The translations under genes were made by a program, and so were the position numbers. A stretch of DNA of 64,000 bases from Panicum virgatum (Eukaryota > Streptophyta > Magnoliopsida > Poales > Poaceae): assembly GCF_016808335.1 (NCBI RefSeq), contig NC_053147.1:19826913-19890912 (forward strand). The letters run 5' to 3'. Positions 1 through 11,992 of this stretch are shown one piece after another; within the stretch, counting starts at the first letter, position 1; each line of letters starts with the position of its first letter. Under the pieces are notes generated by a model. It had not been told where the DNA came from and did no database searches. It saw only the letters and a program-made list of their open reading frames with translations.

Positions 1-25
1 GATTATAAGAGTTGTTACAAGCTGT

Positions 26-2329
26 CTACTCTGCCATGTTCTTCAGAACTTCCTCCGCAATCACTTCTGATTCCTTACAATATTCTCGGAATTTCTCATC
101 AGAGCAACTGGGAGCTATTCCTTTAGCTATCGGAGCTAAATTAAACTGAGGCAAGTATGACTTGACAACTCCTAACATATGGGTTAGATAATTCTTGGAA
201 GTTGCCGTCATGATATCAAAAAATTTCTGGGGAGCTTCTTCCAAGCGCTCCACCAAGGACTTGCTACTTGACGACTCCTCTTCAATATCAACCACATCTA
301 CAAGGGCTTGAGCTGCTGCTATTAGTCGAGTATGGTCTTCCGGAGAACCTAATGGGAAGATATCTCAGAAATTGATATGACAAAGCAAAATTAGGACAAA
401 AGATCGAGTGCTTACAGGCTTGGGCAGTCTGCAATTGCTTCTGAAGCCTGGAATTTTCTTCTTGAAGTTTCGATCTTTCTTCCTCAAGGTTCTTAATCTC
501 TAGATGATGCTGCTGACTTGCTTGATAAAGTTTGTTCCGAGCAGCAAGGGCTTCATCCAGTCGTTTGGCAATCATGGCCTTTTGCTCCTCTAAGATCTTC
601 CGATTGTCTACAGTCTTATATAAATTATGAAACTTCAAGAAATATTGATTGGCTACATCCTGAGACATACAAGGCGAATCTGGTCAGACATCAACAACTA
701 CTCGACAAAGACAAGTAGTGGCAAAAGACTCACCTTGGTAAATTTAAAGCTCCACTGCATACAATCTGCAAGTTTCTTCATGTTGTCTAGAGACAACAGT
801 GCATCATCAAATAGTTCCTTTCCCAACTCTTCCTGGGCGGACTGAGGCATAGACTGGAATGGTACCAGTCGAACAGAAGGACCTTTTGACCCTTCTGCTC
901 CACTACTCCTAGATCCACCAGCTTTGGAGGCTCCTTCATCAGCCGCAGGAGCATCAGATGTTTCAGGGCTTGGTTCGCTTGGTTTCGCAGATGTGTCTGC
1001 ACTCGGGAAACCGGCAGCCGGGCTCTCGATCAACCCAATTACAGGAGAATCAGGGGCTGATCGACTAGTTCCTTCCGAACCACTCGACACCCAGCTGCGG
1101 AAATCTTGGACCTGATCTTTCTCATGCGGCGAAAGATGTTGGATCCTAGCCAAGAAAGATTCTGAACAAGAAAGCTGAGGCAAACGGGATACAATCAACA
1201 AAATATTATATACTTACTGGCCTGCATCGAGATGAGGAACTTTCCTCTGCAACATTGATCCGGGAGCCACCTTCCGTTTCTTGCTGTCGTCAGAATCAGC
1301 ATTTGCAGAAGTCGGAGGCATACAATACCAGGATTTATAATTCTTCTACAGAAATAAGCCAATACTCAGTCAGAAGATCAAAAAATGGTTAACTATAAGT
1401 ACTCGACATGGTATCCAAAGCACGTACCCAGGCATTCTCGGGACGATTTTGTGCCGAGAAGAGTGTTGGAAGCGTTAAAGGCTTGTCGAAGTTATCGAGT
1501 ATTTTGCAGCATCTCTTTACTACTTCAGACTGAGCCATTGGTTTTGAGGACATCCTAGTGGGATCCTGCGTACCTTCATATCTAAAGGCAGGATGCTTTC
1601 GCAGTTGGAGAGGCTGCGTACGGCAACTGATAAATGAGAAGACCACATGATCTCCACTGACTCCTTTTTTCTTAATAATGGCAACCACACAAAGAATGGC
1701 TTCAACTTGCTTGCCACCAGGTCCTCTACTTGACCAGCTCTCCTGGACTTGGGGGGCACCAGCAGTCCTTTCTGGAAGTAGGGATTAAAGTTCCCAACAT
1801 GGAACCAGAATTTCTTCCATTCGGCTCCGTGACCCGCCGGATCATAAGCCAAGTACTCGCCTCGGTTCTCAGGGCGGAGTACCAATTCACATCCCCCGAC
1901 AACGGCGGGCTTGGTGGCATTAGGAATTGGAACAAGGAAGAAGAAATGTTGAAAAAGATGGAAATGGGGGAGAATTCCAAGGAATGCCTCATAGAAATGA
2001 GTGAAAATTGAAAGAAGCAAGATGGATTGGAGATTGAGATGGTGTAATTGAATTCCCCAAAACTGAAGAAGTCTATAGAAAAATTCTGACACGGGAAGAG
2101 TGAGACCATGTTCTACAAAATCGCGAAACATAACGGTCTCAAGAGTACCTTCCATAGGGTAATCTTCTCCTTCACCAGTGCGCCATTGGCTCACACCCTG
2201 CTCTTGGAGGAGACCCATACTCTCCAACTCCCGGACCAGTGATTCAGACATCTTGCTTTTACGCCAACCTGTGGATATATTGGCGATCGTTCCCTCTTCA
2301 ATCTTAGACTTGCTCTTCTTGGGAGCCAT
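26..2329 (-). CDS. Antisense gene of gypsy unit A ('putative gypsy type transposon', Transposase_28-like), frameshifted
   Basis: Multi-exon gene running opposite to its host retrotransposon. It starts at ATG 2329 (MAPKKSKSK...). The N-terminal half, to about 1690, has the grass Transposase_28 pattern: GL.LP..EFFYRLL, then IQLHHLNLQSILLLSIFTHF, then CEAFLGI-like blocks. Near 1690 the frame shifts by one base and the family-like text continues to about 1389 in another frame. An exon near 1345-1218 holds a basic SKKRKV stretch that could be a nuclear signal; its donor is GTAAGT. An acidic, Ser/Pro-rich exon (about 1180-737, donor GTGAGT) follows, then a Gln/Glu/Lys-rich coiled coil (about 668-420), and a last exon ending at 26. 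Function is unknown; comparable antisense ORFs are known from Tat-lineage elements. Exon limits are approximate and the frameshift suggests decay. Confidence 0.6.
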
Positions 2330-2948
2330 CTCACAGTCACGAGTTTTAACTCGGGGGCTACGAGAGGGGCTTTTGGATTTTGACTGAGAAGAGGCAAATG
2401 TGAATCTGAGATTGACGGCGGCCAGGAGTTCAAGGGGTAAAACCCTTGGAGGCTTTCAACCGGCTTTATACAGTCTTCAGGGGTAAATTTGTGAATATTT
2501 GGGATGCCAACGGATTCTTTCCTTATCAGGGAAATTTTCAGTTTTTGCCACGAGTTTATATTGATTCATAAATCTAAATGGAGGGATTTAAATTCAAGTC
2601 TCGGGGGCTGCGGGATATGTGCATCAGAGATTTATTTTTCAAATTTTTTGGAAAATAAAGAAGGAAAAAAGACTGAAGTGATCCTCAGTCTGATTCTGCG
2701 ATTCAACCTAACGCTCGGGGGCTACTCCATATGGAGCGCGAGTACTTCGCGCACCATATATGATCAAGATTTCGGGGCTTGAGCACCTCACAGCCTCGGA
2801 GCAACCACGAGTACTTGGAGGACTACTCGACGCATCAGAAGGAAGACTCAGAAGCAACCAGAAGGATGTTCTGACTATTTGAAGTACTTGAAGACGCCGT
2901 CCAAGTACTCGACGCCTGCAGGACTCGGCTACGAAGAGATCGGGGACT
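2330..2948 (+). other. 3' untranslated region and polypurine tract of gypsy unit A
   Basis: No gene. It contains repeated CTCGGGGGCT-type G-rich tracts, typical of the 3' leader next to a polypurine tract, the last one (ATCGGGGACT) directly before the LTR. From about 2580 it is closely similar to 11205-11575, so the same 3' end occurs twice in the window. Confidence 0.6.
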
Positions 2949-3313
2949 TGTCAGACCCGGGACAACGGGACTGCTCACAGGCATAGAATGTTCTAGAGTA
3001 AGGGATAGCTCATGGATGTATCTTACCTCTTTTGTAACTACCCTAATAGGACTCCAACTGTGCTCAGCTAGGACTTTCCATGTAACCCTGTCCCCCCGGA
3101 TATATAAGGGCGGGCAGGGACCCCCTCGAAACACATCTACACCTAAGACAATACAAACCACCACACAGGACATAGGGTATTACGCAACTCGCGGCCCGAA
3201 CCTGTCTAAATCTTTGTGTTCCTTGCACCATCGAGTTCCAGAGCCGTCGATCCCTACCGACAAACCCTACTGCTAAGGGTATCCCTAAGCAGGCTTGGCG
3301 GTAAACACCGACA
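2949..3313 (+). mobile_element. Gypsy (Tat-type) LTR 1
   Basis: Begins TGTCAGACCC right after a G-rich tract and ends CGACA, where similarity to LTR 2 (11576-11992) stops. A TATA box (TATATAAGG) lies at 3101-3109. LTR 1 lacks about 50 bp present in LTR 2. No target-site duplication is visible: the flanks are GGACT and AGTAC. It serves as the 3' LTR of unit A and the 5' LTR of unit B, which fits recombination between elements. Confidence 0.75.
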
Positions 3314-4326
3314 AGTACAGCAAGGAAGTCGAATCCAACTCAACTAAGAATTTCAAGTCCGACCAGGACTCCCTTCCAAATTTGGTCATATATGCAACGC
3401 CGCAAGGACAGTCGGTGCGCTTAAAGGAGACACAAGATACTAACACCTTCGGCTCTCAGCCAACAGATCTTCCCTTCAAGCAGAGCACTCCACTAGACCC
3501 GCCTTCAAGTAAACAAGACCAAGAAATTTAAGATCTTTGCCGTGAAGTCCTCATGGTTCGCATCTCTGAAGTTCATGAACCAGAGGATGACTCCGCAGAG
3601 CGTCTCAACCTTGACGACTACAATTCTGATGACTTTGACGAGTATCTTTCCGACAACATGGAAACTACTCCCCCCATGGTCACAGAAGCCCAAGCTACTA
3701 CCAAGCAAGATCCGCCTGCACCTCCTCCAGCAGTAACAGTCACTGTGCAATTGGAAGAGAAGCACCCAGCAGAAGATCACTACGAGCGTCGTCGCCTGCT
3801 TAATCAGAAAAAGGCGTTTAGGCATCAGCGCCTTGCCAATCGTCAGCAAGAACAGCAGGGCAACAACTACGACTACTCCAACTGCGACCTCCGCAATGTG
3901 ATCAACATTGGTCGTGACGCGCGCAACGTCATCATCTCAAGGAGAAAGGAGCATGAGGAAATAGAGGCTTATAGCTCTTCTTTCAACTACCTCATCCCAG
4001 CAAATGCTTCCGCATCTTTCAAGAAGCACAAGCCGGCAAGTGCCCTTCCCCTGGGTAAACCGCGCATCCAACATCATGGAGAAACATCTCTCGGCAGAGA
4101 CAGGATCAACAAAATTCTCCTACGCAAGTGCTTTGTGCACCCAAAGAGCTCTCATACGATCTTTGAGTGCAACTCACTCCGCAAGGCCCTTGGGGCACCA
4201 CTGGTAAAGTGGACTTTACCAATAATCCAGTCGACTACTGTATCGATTAGTTTGCCCCAAAATACTTTTCAGCTATGTAAACCATTGCTCACGTCTAATG
4301 GGCAAGGGGTAGGTCTTAAGAGTTAG
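3295..4326 (+). pseudogene. Gag remnant of non-autonomous gypsy unit B
   Basis: One frame is open across the region except for an in-frame TAA at 3529-3531; the first ATG after it is 3553. The second part is acidic (DDYNSDDFDEYLSDN), then basic. It contains RNVINIGRDARNVI and, near the C-terminus, KCFVHPKSSHTIFECNSLRK, a Cys/His segment like the one at the end of Tat-type Gag. The central Gag domain and all of pol are missing. It probably cannot make an active particle alone. Whether the short protein is expressed is unknown. Confidence 0.55.
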
Positions 4327-4489
4327 AGTCTGTCATTTTACAATCCCTGTAATCTTGATAAGTCTTCAATAAAAGTTGATTCCATCATAAATCGATTACT
4401 TGGCTCTCGCTCATCTGGCCCATACCCCACCATAAATACCACTCTGGAAGCCATGCTCAGCACTGGAGTAGCAAATCAAGTAGTTTTTA

Positions 4490-5470
4490 TGATTTACTTC
4501 GAGTACTCTTATGACATTTTCGTCTTGGGTAACCCGACGAGGTTCATCCTAACAGACATGTCCTAAGAAGTTACTCCAGTCCTTGGTTAGGACACCCTAC
4601 TCGCTGGCTCGAGTAGGTTTTGGATATTCTTTGGACATTTTCATCTTGGATAACTCCTAACAGACTTGTCCTAAGAGTTACTCTAGTCCTTGGTTAGGAC
4701 ACCCTACTCGCTGGCTCGAATAGGTTTTGGATATCCTTTTGGCATTTTCGTCTTGGATAACCCGACGGGGTTCATCCTAACAGACATGTCTTATGGATTA
4801 CACCAGTCCTTGATTAGGACACCCTAATCGCTGGCTCGAGTAGGTTTTGGATATCCTTTCGGCATTTTCATCTTGGATAACCCGACGGGGTTCATCTTAA
4901 CAGACCTATCTTAAGGATTACTCCAGTCCTTGGTTAGGACACCCTACTCGCTGGCTCGAGTAGGTTTTGGATATTCTTTGGACATTTTCATCTTGGGTAA
5001 CCTGACGAGGTTCATCCTAACAGACTTGTCCTAAGAGTTACTCCAGTCCTTGGTTAGGACACCCTACTCGCTGGCTCGAGTAGGTTTTGGATATTTTTTC
5101 GACATTTACGTCTTGGGTAACCTGACGAGGTTCATCCTAACAGACTTGTCTTAAGAGTTACTCCAGTCCTTGGTTAGGACACCCTACTCGCTGGCTCGAG
5201 TAGGTTTTGGATATTTTTAAAATGGTTTCGTCTTGGGTAACTCGACGGGGTTCATCCTAACAGATCTATCTTAGAAATTACTCCAGTCCTTGGGAAGGAC
5301 ACCTTACTCGCCTTGCTCGAGTAAGTTTGGGATATTTCTAAAATATTTTCATCTTGGATAACTCGACGGAGTTCATCCTAACAGGTCTATTTTAGAAATC
5401 AATCGAGTCCTGGTATAGGACATGCTACTCGCTGGATCGAGTAGTTTGGGATATTTTCACAAAAGTTTCT
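4490..5470 (+). repeat. Tandem array, 120-bp unit, about 8 copies
   Basis: Units start at about 4574, 4681, 4801, 4921, 5041, 5161, 5281 and 5401. From 4681 to 5401 the spacing is exactly 120 bp; the first unit is about 13 bp shorter. The core reads CCAGTCCTTGGTTAGGACAC, followed by CTACTCGCTGGCTCGAGTAG, a near-palindrome. Copies degrade rightward, and half-units persist near 5490 and 5850. It sits where pol would be in unit B. Confidence 0.9.
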
Positions 5471-5474
5471 CCCA

Positions 5475-6275
5475 CTTGGGTGACCAGATAAGGTTTATCC
5501 TAACTGGTCAACTGTGAAAGCTATTCCCCAAAGGGCATAAACAAGTTCTTGATACTCTAAAAAAGGTCGACACGAGTCTCCCGCTCGCTTGGACCACTGA
5601 GGGCGCTACACTATTTGTTTCTTCGAGTACTTGACAGGTTCTACTTGCTTGCTCGAGACACCAAAAGTGTTCCGTTTTCCCTTGGTACCCTGAGTAGTTG
5701 CCGAGAGTCCCTTGTTCACCTATGTATCAAAAAAGAACATCCAAAGCTCCTAACTCTCCAAGTACTCAAGAGCATTGCTCTAACAAAGTATTTCTTTTCA
5801 AAAAGAAATTTGGATTAAGCTGCGGCTTAAAATACTCTCTTAGTGCTTTTCCCACTTAGTTAATCCTGCGGGATTCAATCCTAACTGGTCAGCACTAGAG
5901 TTCTGCCTAGAACCATATAACTCGATCATATTCGAGAATACTCTGCCTCCTAAGGCCCCTTTGGATACAACTCTTTGTATCCATGATAAAAAATGAGTAG
6001 GCGCGATGCTGCCAGAACTCATGCCTTTCGAAGTATCAATTACTCGACAAACCAAAAAATTACATAATCCTACCATAAAACAAGTACTTGACATTACACA
6101 AATTGAAAAACATTTGTACAAAACAAAGTACTTATGGCCCACATGCCAAACAATTTTTTTCGAATAGTTCAAGGAGACTCGGACCTGTTCAGATTTTCCA
6201 CTATCTTGTCAGCAACGGCGGAAGTCTCTTGCAGATACTGATGGAATTGCTCATCAGTACAGTCAGCCTTCGCGC
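5475..6275. other. Internal region of gypsy unit B, no gene recognised
   Basis: Holds decayed relatives of the 120-bp unit (around 5466-5520 and 5843-5895) and CTCGA-rich text. No ORF in it resembles a known protein. Confidence 0.5.
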
Positions 6276-6276
6276 C

Positions 6277-9079
6277 CTACCCAAGTGGATCAAGTGGAGT
6301 ACGTGGCCAGTAGGACTTCACCAACTCGAGTACATGTCCCACGTATTGTCGGGTGGTTGCGGAGACGAACCTTTCAAAGCTCTCGAGTACTTTTCGAAGC
6401 TTCCCCGCCAAGGTGAGCGGTTCGTCTTCCTTCCCCTCTAGAATCTCCATAAGTCCTGCCACATCTTGAGCAACATCTTTGAGTTCTTCAAGTTCTTGCT
6501 GCATCAAGTCTCGGGATTCTGACAAGGTTTTGAGCTATTGAAGCATCGTTGACATCTCTTGATCAGAATCCGCCTTGATCTTCTTGAGCTTCTCGATTTT
6601 ATCTACGTTTCGATACATAAGAATCTTTAGATCTAGTACCAAGCTTTTCTCAATCTTTAAAGATTTTGTGCAAGCTGTGTACTCGATTAGAAGAAAGGCT
6701 TATAAACACCAGGCAGAACAATCTAGCCGATTGCATCATATATGCTAAAGACTAACCTTTCTTGGGCTTGGAGAGTTTCTTGATTTTCTCCTGAAGGGCA
6801 GGCTTCTCGGAAGAGAGCATTTTTACCCGCTCTCTCAGAGCATTTAGCTCTGAACCGTCTTGGGCCTAGCTACCCTCCTGCCCCAATACCTCCTGCCAAA
6901 AAGTAAAAACAAAAGGGTCAGTATACACTACTCGATCTAAAGAAAACAAGCACTCGATATATTTGACTACTTACCCCCAGCAGCTTGAAAGCAAGCTTTA
7001 GCTTCTCCTGCGGCACGACACTTCCCGATGAGACCTAGGAAGCACTCGCCCGCACCTCAGAGATGGCCTTTTCTAGCACATCTTCAATCCTTCCCACAGT
7101 ACTCCCTGGATTTTGGGAATCTAGAGGAAAAATGGGTTACTTGACCAAATTAAAAGAGATGGGAAGTACTCTATCAGTACAAGGCATTATAAGTTTACCT
7201 GTAGGGGTTTCTTCAGGCAGCTTCTCGCCACCTTCCTCCTAAGGAAGCTTCTTGTCGCCTCCTTCCTCTGGAAGCTTGTCGCTTCCTCTATCCTCCGGGA
7301 GCTTTCCATCGCTCTTGCCAGGATCTGGGAAGGAAAAATTCCGAAGCATGACATCTGCCATCTCCTCCGCCTCACGAGCACTCATCTCCAGAGTACTCGG
7401 GGGCTTCTCCACTACTGACTTGGGGGCTAAGTCATCTTCAGTCTCCCCTCTGGCCTTGTCAGGTATTCGATACAAAGACAAACCCTACAAATACAAGTTT
7501 CAAGGAACTTACATAGGAGCCCTTGTCAGGGCAAGCTTCTTCATGCCAAATTTTCGGATTAGCCTCACGATGACGGCCTAATCACCCGTATTTCCGGCAT
7601 TATCTATATTAGAACTACTCGCCAATAGAGTAGTCCCAGTCCCCTTTGATGGGTCCACTGTGGTGGAAGGGACGGTTCGTCTCACCACAACATCATCCCT
7701 AGATGCTGAAGTCCGTGACACTTTAGTCACCGGACTTGAAAAAGCAAAAAACTCATCTGAGAAACAAGCAACTCGACAACGGAAGTGCTCGATTGCATTC
7801 GACTAGTTACTTACCTGTCGCTGGTGGCTTGAGAGGAGCTGCTACGCTTCCTCACCGCTGACCGCGTACCTTTCGGATGCCCGGCCTGGGTATCTGCACT
7901 GGGAGCGGGGATGTGCTCCCCGTCACTCTTCTCCCCAGCCGCCTCCTCATCTGCACAACCAAGGTTAGACATTAGTACCGTTTATATAAGATTTCATATG
8001 AACATGCTAGGACTTGGTTGACAATATAAGAGCGCATGGAGAAATAAAAAGGACGAATAAGTGCCTGGTAGAGGAGGAGTACTCTTAAAATACTCCACAT
8101 CCTCCTACAGAAAGCAAAATTCATTCAGAATCACACTAGGGTAAGGTACTCGATTACTACAAATCGACTACTCTTATCAAGTACATGCTTCAGAGGATTC
8201 GCAGTGGAAAAAGTATCAGGTACAACTGGTACATCTTTCACATTTTTAAGAAGTCGCTGAATCCGACTAAACACTTCTTCATCTGAGATCTCTTCCTCCA
8301 AGAATCTTGATGAATCAGTTATTCCTTGAAACTGGAAACCAAACATTTCCCGAACCTGTAGCGGCAGGATTCTCTTTTTCATCCAGTCAAACACAACAGT
8401 CGCTCCAGTCAAGTCCTTTTGCCTCAGATCGGCAATTTTTGAAAGGAGTTCAGGGATTTGACTATCGTCGACTGGTTTCTTATTCCACTCGGGCCATTGA
8501 ATCGGAGGGCCTATGGTAATAGCTGGGACACTCTCCCACGGGTTCTCTACATAGAACCACTTGGGTTTCCAGTCGATTACCTTATTACTAAGTTTATAGG
8601 GGATATACACTTTGTCCTTCCCCTGTCTAAGCAGAAGACCGCACCTCCTACTACATCTAAAATGTAGGAATATGGCTGCGGCTTAAGGTGGAAAAGAAAT
8701 CGGAAGAGTTCAAAATGGGGCTCGATGCCCAGAAAAGCTTCGCACAAATGCACGAAGATAGAAATGTGAACAAAGGAATTGAGGGTCAAATGGTGAAGCT
8801 GGATCCTGTAGTAGCGCAGGAGCCCAAAGAAGAAAAATGAACAAGGGAGCCCCAATCCCCGTTCCAAATATGGAGCAAAAGCGACGATTTCGCCCGTATT
8901 TTCATACGGACGATCCTCTCCCAAGGCAGGATGCCATTGTATGACGGATTTCTTCGACAAAAGACCAGCAAAAACTAAGGTTTCTAAGTCAGATTTGGAG
9001 CACTTACTTGCGATCCATCCTTCATGCGGAATGGCTCAGCAGCTACGCCCTTGCCTTTGCTCGACTTCTTCGGGGCCAT
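6277..9079 (-). pseudogene. Antisense gene of gypsy unit B (Transposase_28-like), decayed
   Basis: Second antisense gene, the same class as 26-2329. ATG 9079 opens a 24-codon exon (MAPKKSSKGKG...) with donor GTAAGTG at 9007. The next block (about 8990-8580) carries GLGLPCSFFFFGLLRYYRIQ and the IQLHHL...FVHLCEAFLGIEP motif. The block at 8610-8131 carries the family-like segment DWKPKWFYVENPW. Downstream pieces (7481-7187, 6525-6277) are Glu/Lys-rich and coiled-coil-like, and the last ends in a V.ELVKSYWP motif comparable to VKSYLP at the end of the unit A gene. Several breaks separate the pieces, so a full product is unlikely. Function is unknown. Confidence 0.6.
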
Positions 9080-10065
9080 CCGAAAATCAACAGAGCGCTT
9101 CACGCGCATACACTAACTAAGAACCCTAAGAGGATTTGGAAGGCAAGGGAGAGCAAGGAGTTTTAGATCTGGGTGCTTGAGGGCAAGAACAGATCAGAAC
9201 AGTAAAAAGAATGGCGGCCGGTGGGGTAAAAATCTAGTTACCGTTCTATTTTATAATGGTGGCGGCAATATGGTAAAACACTCAAAAGGCCAACAGTCAG
9301 TTGCCAATTGCGGGAAAAACGGGATTTTTTTAGATATTCCTTTTTTCTAAGATTACATTCTGGAAAAAGAAAACACTCACATCCCTAAACAACTACTCGA
9401 CTCATCTTTCCTCAACTGGGATTACATTCCACGATAAAAGAAAAGTACTCGACACAGTACAACTACTCGATATTACAACTCGAGCACTTCTTCCTAACTG
9501 GGTTTACAATGACTCGGACCTGCATGCACACCGCCTGGATCTCCTGGAGCTTCTAGTCGAGGCCTGCTACTGCTAGTTCGGCCCGAGGCCATGACAAAGT
9601 ACAAACTTGTTATTCCCATCAAGGGAATAATGATACTCATATTCTGGGAGAAAAATTTCAAGAGTTTGGAGGCAGATTATAGTAATCGCCTCGCAAGATC
9701 TCTTGTAGCATCTTGCGGAGAAATTTCTTCTTCTCCCTGAATACGTTGTGACAAGATTAAGTCTCCTTACCAGAGATGTCAGTTCTTGGGCACCCAGAAA
9801 TAAGCAATCCCAAGGATGTGACACAACAAGACTAAACCCATCTATAGAGAACTTGCCTCATTGGAAAATGCAAGGACATGATTTTCAAAATGGATCCGAT
9901 GAGAGCATTGGGGTTGTAGGATGAGGTAGCAGGGACTTCTCTTATCACTCACAAGTTCTCTTCTAGCACCTTTTGCTGGAAAGGACTACACAAACTTCAG
10001 GAGGGCGAGAGCAAGAACACCAAACGCAAGCCATAACTTCAGAATACTGGTGCTTCTAGCAAAGG
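9080..10065 (-). other. Second, small antisense transcript region of unit B
   Basis: No intact gene. On the minus strand at about 9720-9690 one frame reads RKMLQEILR, matching the LxExLR motif found in the corresponding small antisense gene of unit C (21486-22263). Short ORF pieces lie between 9824 and 9573. I take it as a decayed copy of that small antisense gene. Confidence 0.35.
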
Positions 10066-10073
10066 CCTCTCTC

Positions 10074-10860
10074 TAAGGACGGATTCAGATCGAATACGAA
10101 TGAAATTGGATCCGAATGTCATCTTTTACCACATTTTAATCCGGATACGAATACGAATGCGGATCTCATCGGATACGAATACAAAACGGATAGTTAGAAT
10201 CCGGATTCGAATCCTGATACCTTCTCGGTTTGAAACATAGAGCTATCACGAGTATTAGTTTATTTTGTCAACAATTTTATAGTAGATTAAAATCATTATA
10301 CAAGTAGGGAGTAAAGGATTAGAAGATAGCTAATAAAAAAATAATATAATTATCTATGTATAGATTTTATATTAAATATATAACACTAATTTTAAAGGTA
10401 AACTAAATAAATATTTAAATACTTAATAATTAAGATATATAAAAAAGATTTTATCATTAAATAAATAATTAATTTGACTTGTATAAAATAATTTTAATCA
10501 TGAAATAAATATATTAACTAGTTAAAGTTAATTTTTATATCATTACTAATTTTAATAAATATATTATTAGTTATCTAGTTTTCTAAATAATTTAAATAGT
10601 GTACATCATTAAGTAATTAAGTATAAAGATAAGTTTAAGATTGTCTCACTAGTCACTTTTACTTTGCGGATACGGACAGATACGGATGTGATCGGATATT
10701 CCTCGAATACGAATATGGAATCGGATAGAGAAAAGTTCTCAAAGTCGGATTCGGATGCATCCATATTAAAATCGAATACGAATACGGATATCCATATTTA
10801 AATTTTAAGCGGATACGAATACGGATAATTCGAATGTTCAGCCATCCGAATCCATCCTTA
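10074..10860. mobile_element. Non-autonomous hAT MITE (787 bp)
   Basis: Termini TAAGGACGGATTC and, on the other strand, TAAGGATGGATTCGG. Subterminal zones are full of CGGATACGAATACG repeats around an AT-rich core with no ORF. The flanks CCTCTCTC (10066-10073) and ACTCTCTC (10861-10868) form an 8-bp target-site duplication with one mismatch, the hAT hallmark. Same family as 30925-31758. Confidence 0.8.
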
Positions 10861-10868
10861 ACTCTCTC

Positions 10869-11575
10869 CCATCTTTTATAGCCGCAAGGGATCTTACTGG
10901 AGGACAACCCTTGATGCTACAGTGGCAGCATTCTCGAACGTAATAATGCAGATTATCCATACAGTACAGTCCCACGTGAGCATACAGTAAAAGGATATAC
11001 ATCCCGGGTTTTGTTTCTGAAGATATTTCGGGTGCAATCAGTGTGGCGTATCCAATCGAATTATTTTTCTGGGATTTTTTAACCGAAAAAGGGGTCTTTT
11101 TGGATACCGGATCTGATTAAACCTGTAGATATTCTGAAGAATAAAATGTGATGCCACGTCTTAGATCCTTAATTCCAAATTTTTACTCGGGGGCTACTAG
11201 CAGAATAAGAGATTTTAATTTAAGGCTCGGGGGCAGCGGGATATGTGCATCAGAGATTTATTTTCCAAATATTTTGGAAAATAATGAAGGAAAAAAGACT
11301 GAAGTGACCCTCAGCCTGATTCTGCGATTCAACCTAAGGCTCAGGGGCTACTACATATGGAGCGCGAGTACTTCGCGCACCATATATGATCAAGATTTCG
11401 GGGCTTAAGCACCTCACAGCCTCGAAGCAAACGGAAGTACTTGGAGGACTACTCGACGTATCTGAAGGAAGGTCCAGAAGCAACCAGAAGGATGTTTTGA
11501 CTACTTGAAGTACTCAAAGACGCCTAGCCAAGTACACGATGCCTGCAGGACTCGGCTACGAAGAGCTCGGGGGCT
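10869..11575 (+). other. 3' untranslated region and polypurine tract of gypsy unit B
   Basis: No gene. The part from about 11205 duplicates 2580-2948. It ends GAGCTCGGGGGCT immediately before the LTR, a clear polypurine-tract-like sequence. Confidence 0.6.
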
Positions 11576-11992
11576 TGTCAGACCCGTGGCAACGGGACTG
11601 CTTATAGGCATAAAATATTCTAGAGTAAGGGATAGCTCATGGGTGTACCATACCTCTCTTGTAACTACCCGAATAGGCGTAGAACTAGCTGCAGTATAAA
11701 GGAAACTACCCGATTGTGTTATAGTAGGTCTCCAACTGTACTCGGCTAGAATTTTCCATGTAACCCTGTCCCCCCGGATATATAAGGGTGGGCAGGGACC
11801 CCCTCGAAACATCATCAACACCTAAGGCAATACAAATAACCACACAGGACGTAGGGTATTACGCAACTCGCGGCCCAAACCTATCTAAATCTTTGTGTTC
11901 CTTGCACCATCGAGTTCCAGAGCAGTCGATCCCTACCTACAAACCTTACTGCTAAGGGTATCCCTGAGCAGACTTGGCGGTAAACAACGACA
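11576..11992 (+). mobile_element. Gypsy (Tat-type) LTR 2
   Basis: TGTCAGACCC...CGACA, 417 bp, with TATATAAGG at 11779-11787. It matches LTR 1 except for an extra segment of about 50 bp. It is the 3' LTR of unit B but is followed at once by the gag of GC-rich unit C (TTCACTGCTTCGGCGATCG). No recognisable primer-binding site lies between them. Confidence 0.75.
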
